Shown here: in pieces, positions 34,394 through 42,376 of the stretch
Position numbering within the stretch: position 1 is the stretch's first letter
Layout of the letters: each line of letters starts with the position of its first letter
From: JBCCFK01 sp965262315
Lineage (GTDB): Bacteria > Actinomycetota > Acidimicrobiia > Acidimicrobiales > UBA8592
Assembly (NCBI GenBank): GCA_965262315.1
Contig: CBDHFJ010000105.1
Coordinates: 62,001 to 126,000 of the forward strand
Length of the DNA stretch: 64,000 nucleotides
Reading direction: 5' to 3'
Program-made: the position numbers and the translations under genes
Notes under the pieces: generated by a model
What the model was told of the DNA's origin: nothing
The model's input: only the letters and a program-made list of their open reading frames with translations
The model's database searches: none

Positions 34394-34771
34394 TCAGGTG
34401 GGAATCGGTACGTTGCAGCAGGCCTCGCTCCACCCGCTGCGAACCGGCTCGAGGATGGCCACGACGTCGGCGACTCGTGTCGCCTCGCCGTCCAGGCCTG
34501 CCTCCACCAGCTCGCGATAGGCGAAGCGATAGAGCTCGTCGAGATGCAGAGCGATCTCGCCGACGTCCAGGTCGAGCGAGCAGCGGAGCTCGCCGACGAT
34601 GTCCTGTGCCTTCCGGAGTCGGGGCGACGCCGCGAGGCGGTTCCCCTCCGTCAGGTCCTGCTGGGCCAGTTGCAGCTCGGCGACCGCCCGATCGAGCAGC
34701 ATCATGATGAGCTGCTCGGGGCTGGCGGTGGCGACCCGCTCGGCCAGATACCGATCACGTCCGATGGTCAT
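34394..34771 (-). CDS. fliS: Flagellin export chaperone FliS
   Basis: 125 residues with the FliS pattern: 'DRYLAERVATASPEQLIMMLLDRAVAELQLA' in outline, 'LRKAQDIVGELRCSLDLDVGEIALHLDELYRFAYREL'. FliS binds the disordered C-terminus of flagellin to keep it from assembling in the cytosol. It lies 68 bases downstream of the flagellin gene and is read from the same sigma28-type promoter. Confidence 0.88.
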   Translation of the reverse strand: MTIGRDRYLAERVATASPEQLIMMLLDRAVAELQLAQQDLTEGNRLAASPRLRKAQDIVGELRCSLDLDVGEIALHLDELYRFAYRELVEAGLDGEATRVADVVAILEPVRSGWSEACCNVPIPT

Positions 34772-34839
34772 GGAGATGTTCCCTCAGAGCCTGGCGGGGC
34801 CCTCACGGACCGGTGGCCCGGTGGGTCCCGCGACGACTG

Positions 34840-35655
34840 CTATCGCAGCAGACTCAGGACGTTCTGCGGGACGGCGTTGGCCTGGGCCAGCATGGCGGTG
34901 CCGGCCTGGAGCATGATCTGGTTCCGGGTGAACATGGCCATCTCAGCGGCCATGTCGGTGTCACGGATTCGTGATTCGGAGGCCGACAGGTTCTCGATCG
35001 AGACCTGCAGGTTCCGAACGGTGTGCTCCAGACGGTTCTGGATGGCGCCCATGTCGCCTCGATCGGTGGACACCGAGTCGATGGCGTTGTTGATGGTCGT
35101 GATGGCGCCGTCGGCGTCGGTCTCGAGGTCGATACCCGAGATGTTGACGGCGTCGGCACCGACGGACCCGGTGGTCAGCACACCGATGGTGACGTCGATC
35201 GTCTCGCCGGCGTCGGAACCGATGTGGAACGTCCGAGCGGTCGAGGTGAACACGTCGAGGCCGGCGAATCGGGTCTGGGCACCGATCTCGCCGATCTGGG
35301 TCAGGAGCTGGTCGACCTCGGCCTGTTCGGCGGAGCCGTCCGAGGTGGCGGTGTTGGCCGCGGAGACGGCCAGCTCGTTCATGCGCTGGAGAATGGCGTG
35401 GACCTCGACGAGGGCGCCTTCAGCGGTCTGGACGAAGCTGATCCCGTCCTGTGCGTTCTTGACCGCCTGCCCCAGGCCTCGGATGTCGGCACGAAGCGAC
35501 TCGGACTTGATCAGGCCGGCCGCGTCGTCGGCGGCACGGTTGACCCGGAAGCCCGAGGACAGCTTCTCGAGCGACTTCGAGAGCATGCCATCGTTGATGG
35601 TCAGGTTGCGGTAGGCGTTGAACGCTGCGGTGTTCGAGTTGATCCGCAAGCTCAT
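34840..35655 (-). CDS. fliC: Flagellin
   Basis: 271 residues, the short type made of D0/D1 helices with little variable middle part. N-terminal 'MSLRINSNTAAFNAYRNL' and 'SGFRVNRAADDAAGLIKSES', C-terminal 'ESRIRDTDMAAEMAMFTRNQ' and 'MLAQANAVPQNVLSLLR' are textbook. It has a GGAGGA site before ATG 35655. The sigma28-type promoter lies at 35712-35738, and FliS follows. The residues recognised by FliW and FliS (D0 C-helix) are present. Confidence 0.95.
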   Translation of the reverse strand: MSLRINSNTAAFNAYRNLTINDGMLSKSLEKLSSGFRVNRAADDAAGLIKSESLRADIRGLGQAVKNAQDGISFVQTAEGALVEVHAILQRMNELAVSAANTATSDGSAEQAEVDQLLTQIGEIGAQTRFAGLDVFTSTARTFHIGSDAGETIDVTIGVLTTGSVGADAVNISGIDLETDADGAITTINNAIDSVSTDRGDMGAIQNRLEHTVRNLQVSIENLSASESRIRDTDMAAEMAMFTRNQIMLQAGTAMLAQANAVPQNVLSLLR

Positions 35656-35711
35656 GTTTCATTCCTCCATGAATTCTGAGATGAAGCAGACATCCGTGTC
35701 CGCTGGGGGTT

Positions 35712-35738
35712 CCATCGGGTCCTGTCGAGTCGAGTTGA
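35712..35738 (-). promoter_or_regulatory. FliA (sigma28)-type promoter of the flagellin gene
   Basis: Minus strand: TCAA (35738-35735), 15 bases, CCCGATGG (35719-35712); consensus of sigma28 is TAAA-N15-GCCGATAA. The leader to the flagellin ATG is about 50 bases. Six more sites with the same N15 spacing lie ahead of other flagellar units. Confidence 0.7.
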
Positions 35739-35767
35739 GGGTGCGTCGAGGGATTTCGGGCGTCGTC

Positions 35768-35983
35768 TCATGGGGAAATGTCCTCACCAGGACTCGGACG
35801 ACCGAGCGCGTGCACGACGTGCATCACGAGGGGAGCGAGGTGACGGTCGATCACGCTGACCGCGATGGCCAACACCACGACCCGGATCGCGGCGTCCTCG
35901 AGGGTCTGCGATCCGCGAATCGCGTTGATGAGAATCGGGACGCTGAGGGCGATCGCCGCCAACGACAGGAGTCCGCGCCTCAC
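35768..35983 (-). CDS. Small two-helix membrane protein at end of the flhA operon
   Basis: 71 residues from GTG 35983: 'VRRGLLSLAAIALSVPILINAI' and 'AAIRVVVLAIAVSVIDRHL' are two hydrophobic segments. GTG overlaps the stop of a 20-codon frame (GTGA), which itself overlaps the flhF-like stop (ATGA). No known family. A longer start at 36049 in the same frame would overlap the flhF-like gene. Confidence 0.5.
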   Translation of the reverse strand: MRRGLLSLAAIALSVPILINAIRGSQTLEDAAIRVVVLAIAVSVIDRHLAPLVMHVVHALGRPSPGEDISP

Positions 35984-36042
35984 GTGTCGTTCCGGAGGAG
36001 CGCACGGATGGCGAAGACGAGCGTGTCGAGTCGACGCCTCAT
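35980..36042 (-). CDS. Possible 20-residue microprotein
   Basis: A frame of 20 codons, MRRRLDTLVFAIRALLRNDT, bridges the flhF-like gene and the small membrane protein by a perfect ATGA overlap at its start and a GTGA overlap at its end. It forms an Arg-rich amphipathic helix on paper. It could be a real peptide or merely a translational bridge that carries ribosomes on to the next start. Confidence 0.3.
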   Translation of the reverse strand: MRRRLDTLVFAIRALLRNDT

Positions 36043-36863
36043 GCGCCACCGTCGCGGAGCAGGGCGCGGATGGCGAGCGCGAGCTCGGTCGGCGTGGCCG
36101 GGACCCGTCGGCCGTCGATGATCAGCGAATCCAACCGGAAGCCGTCACAGGCGCCTCGGATCAGTTGGACGGCGGAGTCGGCGCCGTGGCCGGTCAGCTC
36201 GCACGGCCCCGAGACGCACTCGGCGGTCTCGAGCAGGTCACCGATGGCACGGGCCAGGGCGGCTACCCACTCCAGGTCGCCGTCGAGGTCGTGGGGGAGC
36301 CGGTTGATCATGGCCTCGGGCAGGTCGAGATCGAGCAGTGCCTCTCGGGACCACTCCGGGGCGCTGACCTCCACCGGCACCGCCGACGCCACCATGACCG
36401 ACTGGGGCATCGGTGGGGGTGGAGCCGGCGGCGCTGGGGGCGGGGTCAGTGAGCTGGAGGTTCCGGGGGTGCGGAGTGCGGGTTCGCCGCGAACGTCGAG
36501 CTCGATGTCGAGACCGGCGAGCGGGTCGGGGAACGAGACGCCTTCGGGGCGTTCGGGCACGACGAAGTCGGCGTCGCTCCACCAGTTGCGGTCCGCTTCG
36601 ACGGGACTGCCGAGCGCTCGTTCCTCGTCGTCGACCCGGTCGGCCATGCGTTGCAGGATCGCTTCGAAGTCCTTGGGCTCGGCGAGCGATCGTTTGGCGG
36701 CGACCACCTCGAACACCGGCTTGCGGCGGAGGCCGAGCGCGTTGCGCTTGCGGACCCGCTGGGCGTCCAGGATCTCGAGATCGTCACCGAGGGCGTCGAC
36801 CGCGGCCGACAACGCCTCCTCGATCGTCTTGCCTTCAAACTGCTGGTTGGTGATTGTCGACAC
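36039..36863 (-). CDS. FlhF-like protein without the GTPase domain
   Basis: 274 residues. The N-terminal ~55 residues ('FEGKTIEEALSAAVDALGDDLEILDAQRVRK') match the start of FlhF (B domain; Jag-N also has this pattern). A Pro-rich middle (~135-155) and a C-terminal helical part of ~110 residues follow ('LDLPEAMINRLPHDLDGDLEWVAALARAI', 'DSLIIDGRRVPATPTELALAIRALL'). That C-terminal part resembles the N domain that precedes the GTPase in FlhF, but no P-loop or G motifs exist. GTG 36863 has a CAGGAG site and overlaps flhA by 29 bases, the place where flhF normally stands. Confidence 0.65.
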   Translation of the reverse strand: MSTITNQQFEGKTIEEALSAAVDALGDDLEILDAQRVRKRNALGLRRKPVFEVVAAKRSLAEPKDFEAILQRMADRVDDEERALGSPVEADRNWWSDADFVVPERPEGVSFPDPLAGLDIELDVRGEPALRTPGTSSSLTPPPAPPAPPPPMPQSVMVASAVPVEVSAPEWSREALLDLDLPEAMINRLPHDLDGDLEWVAALARAIGDLLETAECVSGPCELTGHGADSAVQLIRGACDGFRLDSLIIDGRRVPATPTELALAIRALLRDGGA

Positions 36864-38901
36864 GGATCACTCCTGTCGGGTCGAGGCTCAGACTGGGACT
36901 GAGCTCCTGGAACGAGATGACGGGCAGGCTGGGCCAGGTGCTGCCGAGCAGGCGGCGGATCACGGGTCGGAGCCGGTCGCTGCACAACAACACGGGGTTC
37001 TTGCCCTGGTTCTCGGCGGCGGCGACCACGGCGGTCACCTCGTCGAGCAGGGCTTCGGTCAGGGCGGCGTCGACGGCCAGGAACGCGCCGTTCTCGCCTT
37101 GCCGCAGGGACTCGAGCAGGTGCTGCTCGAGTCGGGGGTCCATGGTGATGATCGGGAGTGAGCCCTCCCGCGCGAACTGAGCGCAGATGGCCGGTCCCAG
37201 GACCTTGCGTGCCGCCTCCACGAGGGTGTCGCGGTCGCGGATGCCGCCGGGCACGCCGGTCACGGCCTCGAGGATGCGGGTGAGGTCCCGGACGGGGACT
37301 CGCTCGGCCAACAGCGCGGCCATCACCTGATGGAGCTCGGCCAGCGAGAGGCGATCGCCGCCCACCTCGTTGGCCACCGACGGTGCGGTCTGCTTGAGAC
37401 CCTCCACCAGGTCCTGCACGTCCTGGCGCGACAGCAGTTCCGACGCCCGGGCCCGGATGGTCTCGGACAGGTGGGTGAGGATGACCGACGCGCGGTCGAT
37501 GACGCTGTGGCCACGGGCCTCGAGCTGAGGTCCGAGGTGTTCGGGCACCCACGAGGCCGGCAGCCCGAAGACGGGCTCGAGGGTCGGCTCGCCGGGAATC
37601 GCCTCGTCGGGGTGCGACGCCAGGACGAGGACGCTCCCGAAGGGCGCGGTTCCCCGACCCGCCTCGACACCGTGCACTCGGATGGCGTACGTGGACGGGG
37701 GGAGCTGCCCGTTCTCGCGGGTCCGGACCAGGGGAGCGACCAACCCGAGCTCCATCGCGATGTGGCGACGCAGGCTCTTGACCCGCTCGAGCAGCTGCCC
37801 GCCGGCTTGTTCGTCGACGAGGTCGAGCAGGCCGGGGGACAGCTCCAGCTCCAGGGCCTCGACTCTCATCTCGGCTGCGAGCTCGGGCGGGGCGTCGGGG
37901 TCGGCGCCGGGGGTGTCGGGCAGGTCCACCGACTCGACCTCGGGGTCGGTGCGGCGGGCCGCGGCGGCACCGAGCAGTAGCGCGAGCGCCAGGAACGGGA
38001 CGCGCGGGAGTCCCGGGGCCATGCCGATCAGGGCCACCGACGCCGCGGCGATGGCGAGCGTTCGACGGTTCTGGAGCAGCTGGTTCCACAGATCGGTGCC
38101 GAATCCGCCGCGCTCGTCGGTGACCGAGCGAGTGACGATGATGCCCGAGGCGACCGACACCAGCAGGGCGGGGATCTGGGACACGAGGCCGTCGCCCACG
38201 GTCAGCAGCGCGAAGCGGTCGACCGCCTCACCGATGGACAGATCCAGCTGGAAGAACCCGATGGCGATACCGCCGAGGAGGTTGATCAGCACGATCACCA
38301 CGGCGGCGATGGCGTCGCCCTTGACGAACTTGGACGCGCCGTCCATCGAACCGTAGAAGTCGGCCTCCCGCGAGACCGCCAGGCGTCGCTCGCGTGCGCC
38401 CATCTCGTCGATCAGGCCGCTGTTGAGGTCCGCGTCGATCGCCATCTGCTTACCGGGCATGGCGTCGAGCATGAAGCGGGCGGACACCTCGGCCACACGC
38501 CCGGCACCGGTGGTCACCACCGCGAACTGGATCACGATCAGGATCAGGAAGATCACCAGGCCGATCACGACCGATCCGCCCACCACGAAGCCGCCGAATG
38601 CGTTGATGACCTGGCTGTCCTGCTCACCCGACAGGATGAGCCTGGTCGTGGACACGTTGAGCGCGAGTCGCAACAGGGTCGTGATCAGCAGCAATGTCGG
38701 GAACACGTTGAACTGCAACGGCTCCTCGACCATGAGCGACGTCAGCAGGATGACGATGGCGCCGGCGATGTTCAGCGCGAGGAGGAAGTCGATCAGCGGC
38801 GCGGGCAGCGGCACCACCATGACGACCACGATCGACACCACGAGGAACGGGATGCCGATCGCGGCCAATCGGTTGCGTGCGTCGTCGACCTGGTTGCTCA
38901 T
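36835..38901 (-). CDS. flhA: Flagellar export gate protein FlhA
   Basis: 688 residues. About eight membrane helices fill ~20-320; the FHIPEP-type loop is at 'PGKQMAIDADLNSGLIDEMGA' in outline followed by 'ADFYGSMDGASKFVKGDA'. The cytosolic domain (~345-688) contains 'LGPQLEARGHSVIDRASVILTHLSETIRARASELLSRQ' in outline and ends near 'LLGSTWPSLPVISFQELSPSL'. FlhA forms the nonameric ring that receives substrate-chaperone complexes. It starts 31 bases after the J-domain gene. Confidence 0.95.
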   Translation of the reverse strand: MSNQVDDARNRLAAIGIPFLVVSIVVVMVVPLPAPLIDFLLALNIAGAIVILLTSLMVEEPLQFNVFPTLLLITTLLRLALNVSTTRLILSGEQDSQVINAFGGFVVGGSVVIGLVIFLILIVIQFAVVTTGAGRVAEVSARFMLDAMPGKQMAIDADLNSGLIDEMGARERRLAVSREADFYGSMDGASKFVKGDAIAAVVIVLINLLGGIAIGFFQLDLSIGEAVDRFALLTVGDGLVSQIPALLVSVASGIIVTRSVTDERGGFGTDLWNQLLQNRRTLAIAAASVALIGMAPGLPRVPFLALALLLGAAAARRTDPEVESVDLPDTPGADPDAPPELAAEMRVEALELELSPGLLDLVDEQAGGQLLERVKSLRRHIAMELGLVAPLVRTRENGQLPPSTYAIRVHGVEAGRGTAPFGSVLVLASHPDEAIPGEPTLEPVFGLPASWVPEHLGPQLEARGHSVIDRASVILTHLSETIRARASELLSRQDVQDLVEGLKQTAPSVANEVGGDRLSLAELHQVMAALLAERVPVRDLTRILEAVTGVPGGIRDRDTLVEAARKVLGPAICAQFAREGSLPIITMDPRLEQHLLESLRQGENGAFLAVDAALTEALLDEVTAVVAAAENQGKNPVLLCSDRLRPVIRRLLGSTWPSLPVISFQELSPSLSLDPTGVIRVDNHQPAV

Positions 38902-38932
38902 CGGCCCCCTCCCGTGATCGGGGCCGACGGGT

Positions 38933-39241
38933 TCAGGCCTGCATGGCGTGCCGCAGATGGGCGGCGAAGGAGGCCGTCTCGGGCGTCGACGCTCGCCGGG
39001 TGAATCCCCACGAGGGCGCGTCGTCCATCGCAGCTGCGTTCAGGAACGGTAGGGGCCGAGGGGTGGTTGGTGTTGCCGCCAGTGCGGTGCGCCGAGCCGT
39101 CACCAGCTCGCGAAAGGCCGCGGCGGAACCGCCACGGTCGGGGTGCGTCGCCTTGGCCAGGCGACGAAATGCGATGTCGATGTCCGCTCGCGAGGTACCC
39201 GGCGCGAGGCCGAGCACCGCTCGAGCCGCGGATCCGTCCAT
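38933..39241 (-). CDS. J-domain protein inside the flagellar export operon
   Basis: 102 residues. Residues ~5-50 form a J domain: 'ARAVLGLAPGTSRADIDIAFRRLAKATHPDRGG' in outline, with the HPD motif at 33-35 that stimulates DnaK ATPase. The usual G/F and zinc regions are missing, and the remaining ~50 residues have no known domain. It lies 84 bases after fliR and 31 bases before flhA, all on one strand, so it should be made with the export gate. A role in delivering DnaK to export substrates is inference. Confidence 0.8.
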   Translation of the reverse strand: MDGSAARAVLGLAPGTSRADIDIAFRRLAKATHPDRGGSAAAFRELVTARRTALAATPTTPRPLPFLNAAAMDDAPSWGFTRRASTPETASFAAHLRHAMQA

Positions 39242-39325
39242 GGAAGCGCCCGAGTAGCACGGGGAGCGCCGTCCGTGGCGCTCCGTTGCGGTGCCTGTCG
39301 GTCGCGAGTCGGGGGAGTTGAGTGG

Positions 39326-40087
39326 TCAATCCGCCACCCCCAGCAACATGCGGCTGATGGTGTCCACGATCCGTTCGGCGTAGACGGGGAAGAACAGGAG
39401 GGTGCTGCCCATCAACCCGAGGGTGATGGCGATCTTCAGCGGCAAGCCGATCAGGAAGATGTTCGCCTGGGGCACGAAGCGTGCGGCCAGCGCCAGCGCC
39501 ACCTCGGCGAGCAGGAGCGCGCCGAGCAGCGGCGCCGCGATCTCCAGTGCCGCCAGCAGGAGCTCCGACATCGACCTGGCTGCCATGGCGGTGGTGTCCG
39601 CTCCGAACACCGGCACCTGGGTCGGCGACGAGGCCTCGAACGTTCGCAGATAGGCGCCGGCCATGACCTGGTGCGCGTCGGAGACGAAGAAGATCGCCAC
39701 GAATGCCATGGAGAACAGCCGCGACACCACCGCGCTCGGGGTGTTGGTGGCCGGGTCCAACAGGGTGCCGACGGAGAAGCCCGACGTCAGATCGACGATG
39801 CTGCCGGCGCTCTGGAAGATCGCCAGGGCGAGGCCGGTGAGCCAGCCGAGGAGCAGGCCGAGGGCCACGTTCCCCCCGACCACGGCCACGAAGCCACCCA
39901 CCGACTCCGGCGGGGGAGGTCCGGCCAGCGCGATCGGCGTCGCGGCCAGCGCCATGGCAATGGCGAAGGCCAGACGGCCGACGCCGGCGATCCCGCCCAT
40001 CGAGAAGAGCGGCGATGCCGTCACCCAGGCCGCGGTGCGCGCCAAGGCGAGCACGAAGACCGTCACGGCGGCGGTGTCGAACGTCAT
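39326..40087 (-). CDS. fliR: Flagellar export gate protein FliR
   Basis: 253 residues, hydrophobic, with about six membrane segments; 'PLFSMGGIAGVGRLAFAIAMALA', 'LGWLTGLALAIFQSAGSIVDLTSGFSVGTLLDPATN' and 'FVPQANIFLIGLPLKIAITLGLM' in outline match FliR/SpaR. It follows fliQ with 34 bases between. Confidence 0.93.
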   Translation of the reverse strand: MTFDTAAVTVFVLALARTAAWVTASPLFSMGGIAGVGRLAFAIAMALAATPIALAGPPPPESVGGFVAVVGGNVALGLLLGWLTGLALAIFQSAGSIVDLTSGFSVGTLLDPATNTPSAVVSRLFSMAFVAIFFVSDAHQVMAGAYLRTFEASSPTQVPVFGADTTAMAARSMSELLLAALEIAAPLLGALLLAEVALALAARFVPQANIFLIGLPLKIAITLGLMGSTLLFFPVYAERIVDTISRMLLGVAD

Positions 40088-40121
40088 GGCCGGGTCGTCT
40101 CGGCTGCGATCGCATCCGCGG

Positions 40122-40391
40122 TCACTGCCTGATCAGCTCGGGAGCACGGTCGAGCAGATCCTCGACGTGGTCGGTCATCACGGTCATCATCCAGGAGCCA
40201 CCCATGATCAGGACGACAGCGATCGCTGCCAGCTTGGGCACGAACGTGAGGGTCGGCTCCTGGATCTGCACGACCGACTGGAGCAGGCCCACCACGAGGC
40301 CGACGACCAGCGAGACGCCCAGGATCGGGCCCGCCAGCTGCGCGGCGGTCCAGAGCGCCTGGGAAAGGATGTTGACGACCTCGGCGTCCAC
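40122..40391 (-). CDS. fliQ: Flagellar export gate protein FliQ
   Basis: 89 residues, two membrane helices, GTG start. 'ALWTAAQLAGPILGVSLVVGLVVGLLQSVVQIQEPTLTFVPK' in outline is the FliQ/SpaQ signature. It follows fliP with 12 bases between. Confidence 0.93.
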   Translation of the reverse strand: MDAEVVNILSQALWTAAQLAGPILGVSLVVGLVVGLLQSVVQIQEPTLTFVPKLAAIAVVLIMGGSWMMTVMTDHVEDLLDRAPELIRQ

Positions 40392-40403
40392 GACTCGACC
40401 TCG

Positions 40404-41267
40404 CTATGCCTCGAAGGAGTCGACGATCGTGGGCACCAGCAGTGACCAGCCGTCGACGATGACGAACAACAACAACTTGAAGGGCAGGGAGATCACCACG
40501 GGGGGCAGCATCACCATGCCCATGGACATCAACGTCGCCGAGACGACGATGTCGATGACCAGGAACGGCACGAACACCAGGAAGCCGATGATGAAGGCGG
40601 CTCGGAGCTCGCTCATCACGAATGCGGGGATGAGGGTGGTGAGCTCCACCTCCTCGGGCGCGGTGGCGTCGTCGTCTGCGAGGTTGACGAACATCTCCAG
40701 GTCGCTCTCGCGGACCTGCTTCAACATGAACTTCTTGAACGGGTCGACACCGCGTTCGAAGGCCTCGGCCTGGCTGATCTCGTCGTTGAGCAGCGGCTGG
40801 AGTGCCTCCTCGTTGGCCTCGGCCAGAACCGGGCTCATCACGAAGATGGTGAGGAACAGCGCCAGGCCGACGAGGACCTGATTGGGCGGGATGCCCTGGA
40901 GCGACAGGGCGTTGCGCGTGATGCCGAGGACGATGATCGTGCGGGTGAACGCCGTCAACATGATCAGCAGCGTCGGCGCCAGGGCCAGGAGGGTCAGGAC
41001 CAGGACGATGGTCAGCGGCTGCGACGAGCCGCCGTCCTCGTCACCGACGCTGATGGTCAGGTCGGGCAGCGTGTCCGGCGCGGAGACGGGTGGCACCACG
41101 GTGCCGTCTTCGAGCAGCTCGCCCGCGTCGATCAGCTGTTCCTCCAGCTCCGACGGCACGTCCTGGGCGCTCGCGGGGGCCGCCGTCGCCACGAAGGCGG
41201 CGGACACGACCAGGACCACGGCGAAGCCGAGGGCCGACAGGCCGAAGCGAGGGATGCGGATGGACAC
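40404..41267 (-). CDS. fliP: Flagellar export gate protein FliP
   Basis: About 287 residues with an N-terminal cleavable signal ('GFAVVLVVSAAFVATAAPASA'), as usual for FliP. The conserved parts are 'VLVLTLLALAPTLLIMLTAFTR', 'LFLTIFVMSPVLAEANEEAL' and 'LTTLIPAFVMSELRAAFIIGF'. GTG 41267 is chosen because it opens directly on the signal peptide and has a GGAG site; the frame is open to 41351. Its own sigma28-type promoter is at 41393-41419. Confidence 0.93.
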   Translation of the reverse strand: MSIRIPRFGLSALGFAVVLVVSAAFVATAAPASAQDVPSELEEQLIDAGELLEDGTVVPPVSAPDTLPDLTISVGDEDGGSSQPLTIVLVLTLLALAPTLLIMLTAFTRTIIVLGITRNALSLQGIPPNQVLVGLALFLTIFVMSPVLAEANEEALQPLLNDEISQAEAFERGVDPFKKFMLKQVRESDLEMFVNLADDDATAPEEVELTTLIPAFVMSELRAAFIIGFLVFVPFLVIDIVVSATLMSMGMVMLPPVVISLPFKLLLFVIVDGWSLLVPTIVDSFEA

Positions 41268-41392
41268 GAGTGCTCCAAGGGGTCCGCGGTACGGCGGACC
41301 CTGCGAGGGTGGAAGTGGGCACTCCTTGCCCGTCATACGTACGCCGTCCATGGCGTCGGCCGAACTGCTCTCGGCTGTCGTGTCCCATAGGA

Positions 41393-41419
41393 CTATCGGC
41401 CCAGGTCGAATGACCTTGA
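41393..41419 (-). promoter_or_regulatory. FliA (sigma28)-type promoter of the fliPQR-flhA operon
   Basis: Minus strand: TCAA (41419-41416), 15 bases, GCCGATAG (41400-41393), seven of eight matches in the -10 box. Leader to the fliP GTG is about 120 bases. No other element is seen in the 41268-41450 gap. Confidence 0.72.
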
Positions 41420-41450
41420 GGCCTGATTCGGCCGATTTCGGCGGCCGACG

Positions 41451-41822
41451 TCAGGAGCGGATGTCGCCGGCGCGAAGGATGTCGAGCGCGTGGTCGAGGA
41501 CGCTGGTCGACTCGCCGGCCTCGGGCTCGTCCACATCGAGCTCGATGGCGTCGGAGATGTCGGCGAGGTGTTCGATGCCGCCGCTCTCGGAGACCCCGAG
41601 CACCATGACGCGGTCGCCCGCACGCACCGCCACGACGCTGTTGCTGCGCCCCAGGCGCGTTTGATCCACGATCTCGAGGACCGACGGTCGCCCGCGGAGG
41701 CTGCGGCCCGCTCCGCCACCGCCGGACCGCTGATGGCGCGCCAGGAGACGGAGGGCCCCGACCAGCAGCACCAGGACGCCGGCGACCTTCAACAGCGCGA
41801 CGAGGACCTCCCCGCCCGCCAT
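41451..41822 (-). CDS. fliO: Flagellar protein FliO
   Basis: 123 residues: one N-terminal membrane segment ('VALLKVAGVLVLLVGALRLLA') and a small cytosolic domain with 'LEIVDQTRLGRSNSVVAVRAGDRVMVLGVSESGGIEHLADI' in outline, typical of FliO, the scaffold for FliP assembly. ATG overlaps the fliN stop (ATGA). Confidence 0.85.
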   Translation of the reverse strand: MAGGEVLVALLKVAGVLVLLVGALRLLARHQRSGGGGAGRSLRGRPSVLEIVDQTRLGRSNSVVAVRAGDRVMVLGVSESGGIEHLADISDAIELDVDEPEAGESTSVLDHALDILRAGDIRS

Positions 41823-42376
41823 CAGTCGGCCCCCTCGGGATCATCCCCGTCGGTGTCTGCGACGGGCTCTTCCTCGGCGGTCGACTGGTCGCCCATGACC
41901 ACCTGGGCGGGGGGTGCGATCGGGGCGCCGGCCGAGTCGGGGTCGATGAGCTCCACGATGTGGACGCCCACCTGCCCGTCGACGACCACGATGTCACCGA
42001 GCGCGATCGGTTTGCCGTTCGCGAGCACGGTCACCTGCGCTTCTGGGCGTCGGTGCAACTCGAGCAGCGAGCCCCGGCGGATCTGGAGGATCTGGCGGAT
42101 GGGGATGTCCACTCGGCCGAACTCGACGGCGACCTCGACGTCGACGTCGGCGATGAGGCCCAGGTCTCGGATCGACGCGGCGTCGGTCTCGGCACCGGTC
42201 AACTGCTCGTAGCGGATCGGCTCCACCGGCGTTTCCGCACTGGCGTCGGGGCCGCCGGCCTCGTTGGCCAGGGCCGATTCGATCTCGTCCCCGATCGTGC
42301 CGTCGCCGAGCGCCTCGTCCAGGGTCTCGGGCCGGTCGGTGGCAGGCGCCTCGGCCTCGCTCACGTCGTCGCTCAC
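41822..42376 (-). CDS. fliN: Flagellar motor switch protein FliN
   Basis: 184 residues. The C-terminal ~80 residues are a SpoA/FliN domain: 'IADVDVEVAVEFGRVDIPIRQILQIRRGSLLEL' in outline and 'ANGKPIALGDIVVVDGQVGVHIVEL'. The N-terminal ~80 and C-terminal ~30 residues are acidic and low in complexity. GTG 42376 overlaps the fliM stop (GTGA). Confidence 0.9.
   Translation of the reverse strand: MSDDVSEAEAPATDRPETLDEALGDGTIGDEIESALANEAGGPDASAETPVEPIRYEQLTGAETDAASIRDLGLIADVDVEVAVEFGRVDIPIRQILQIRRGSLLELHRRPEAQVTVLANGKPIALGDIVVVDGQVGVHIVELIDPDSAGAPIAPPAQVVMGDQSTAEEEPVADTDGDDPEGAD

Noticed and set aside
41268..41351. Longer FliP start at 41351
   Set aside because: It would put 28 polar residues before the signal peptide; GTG 41267 gives a normal FliP signal and has a ribosome site.
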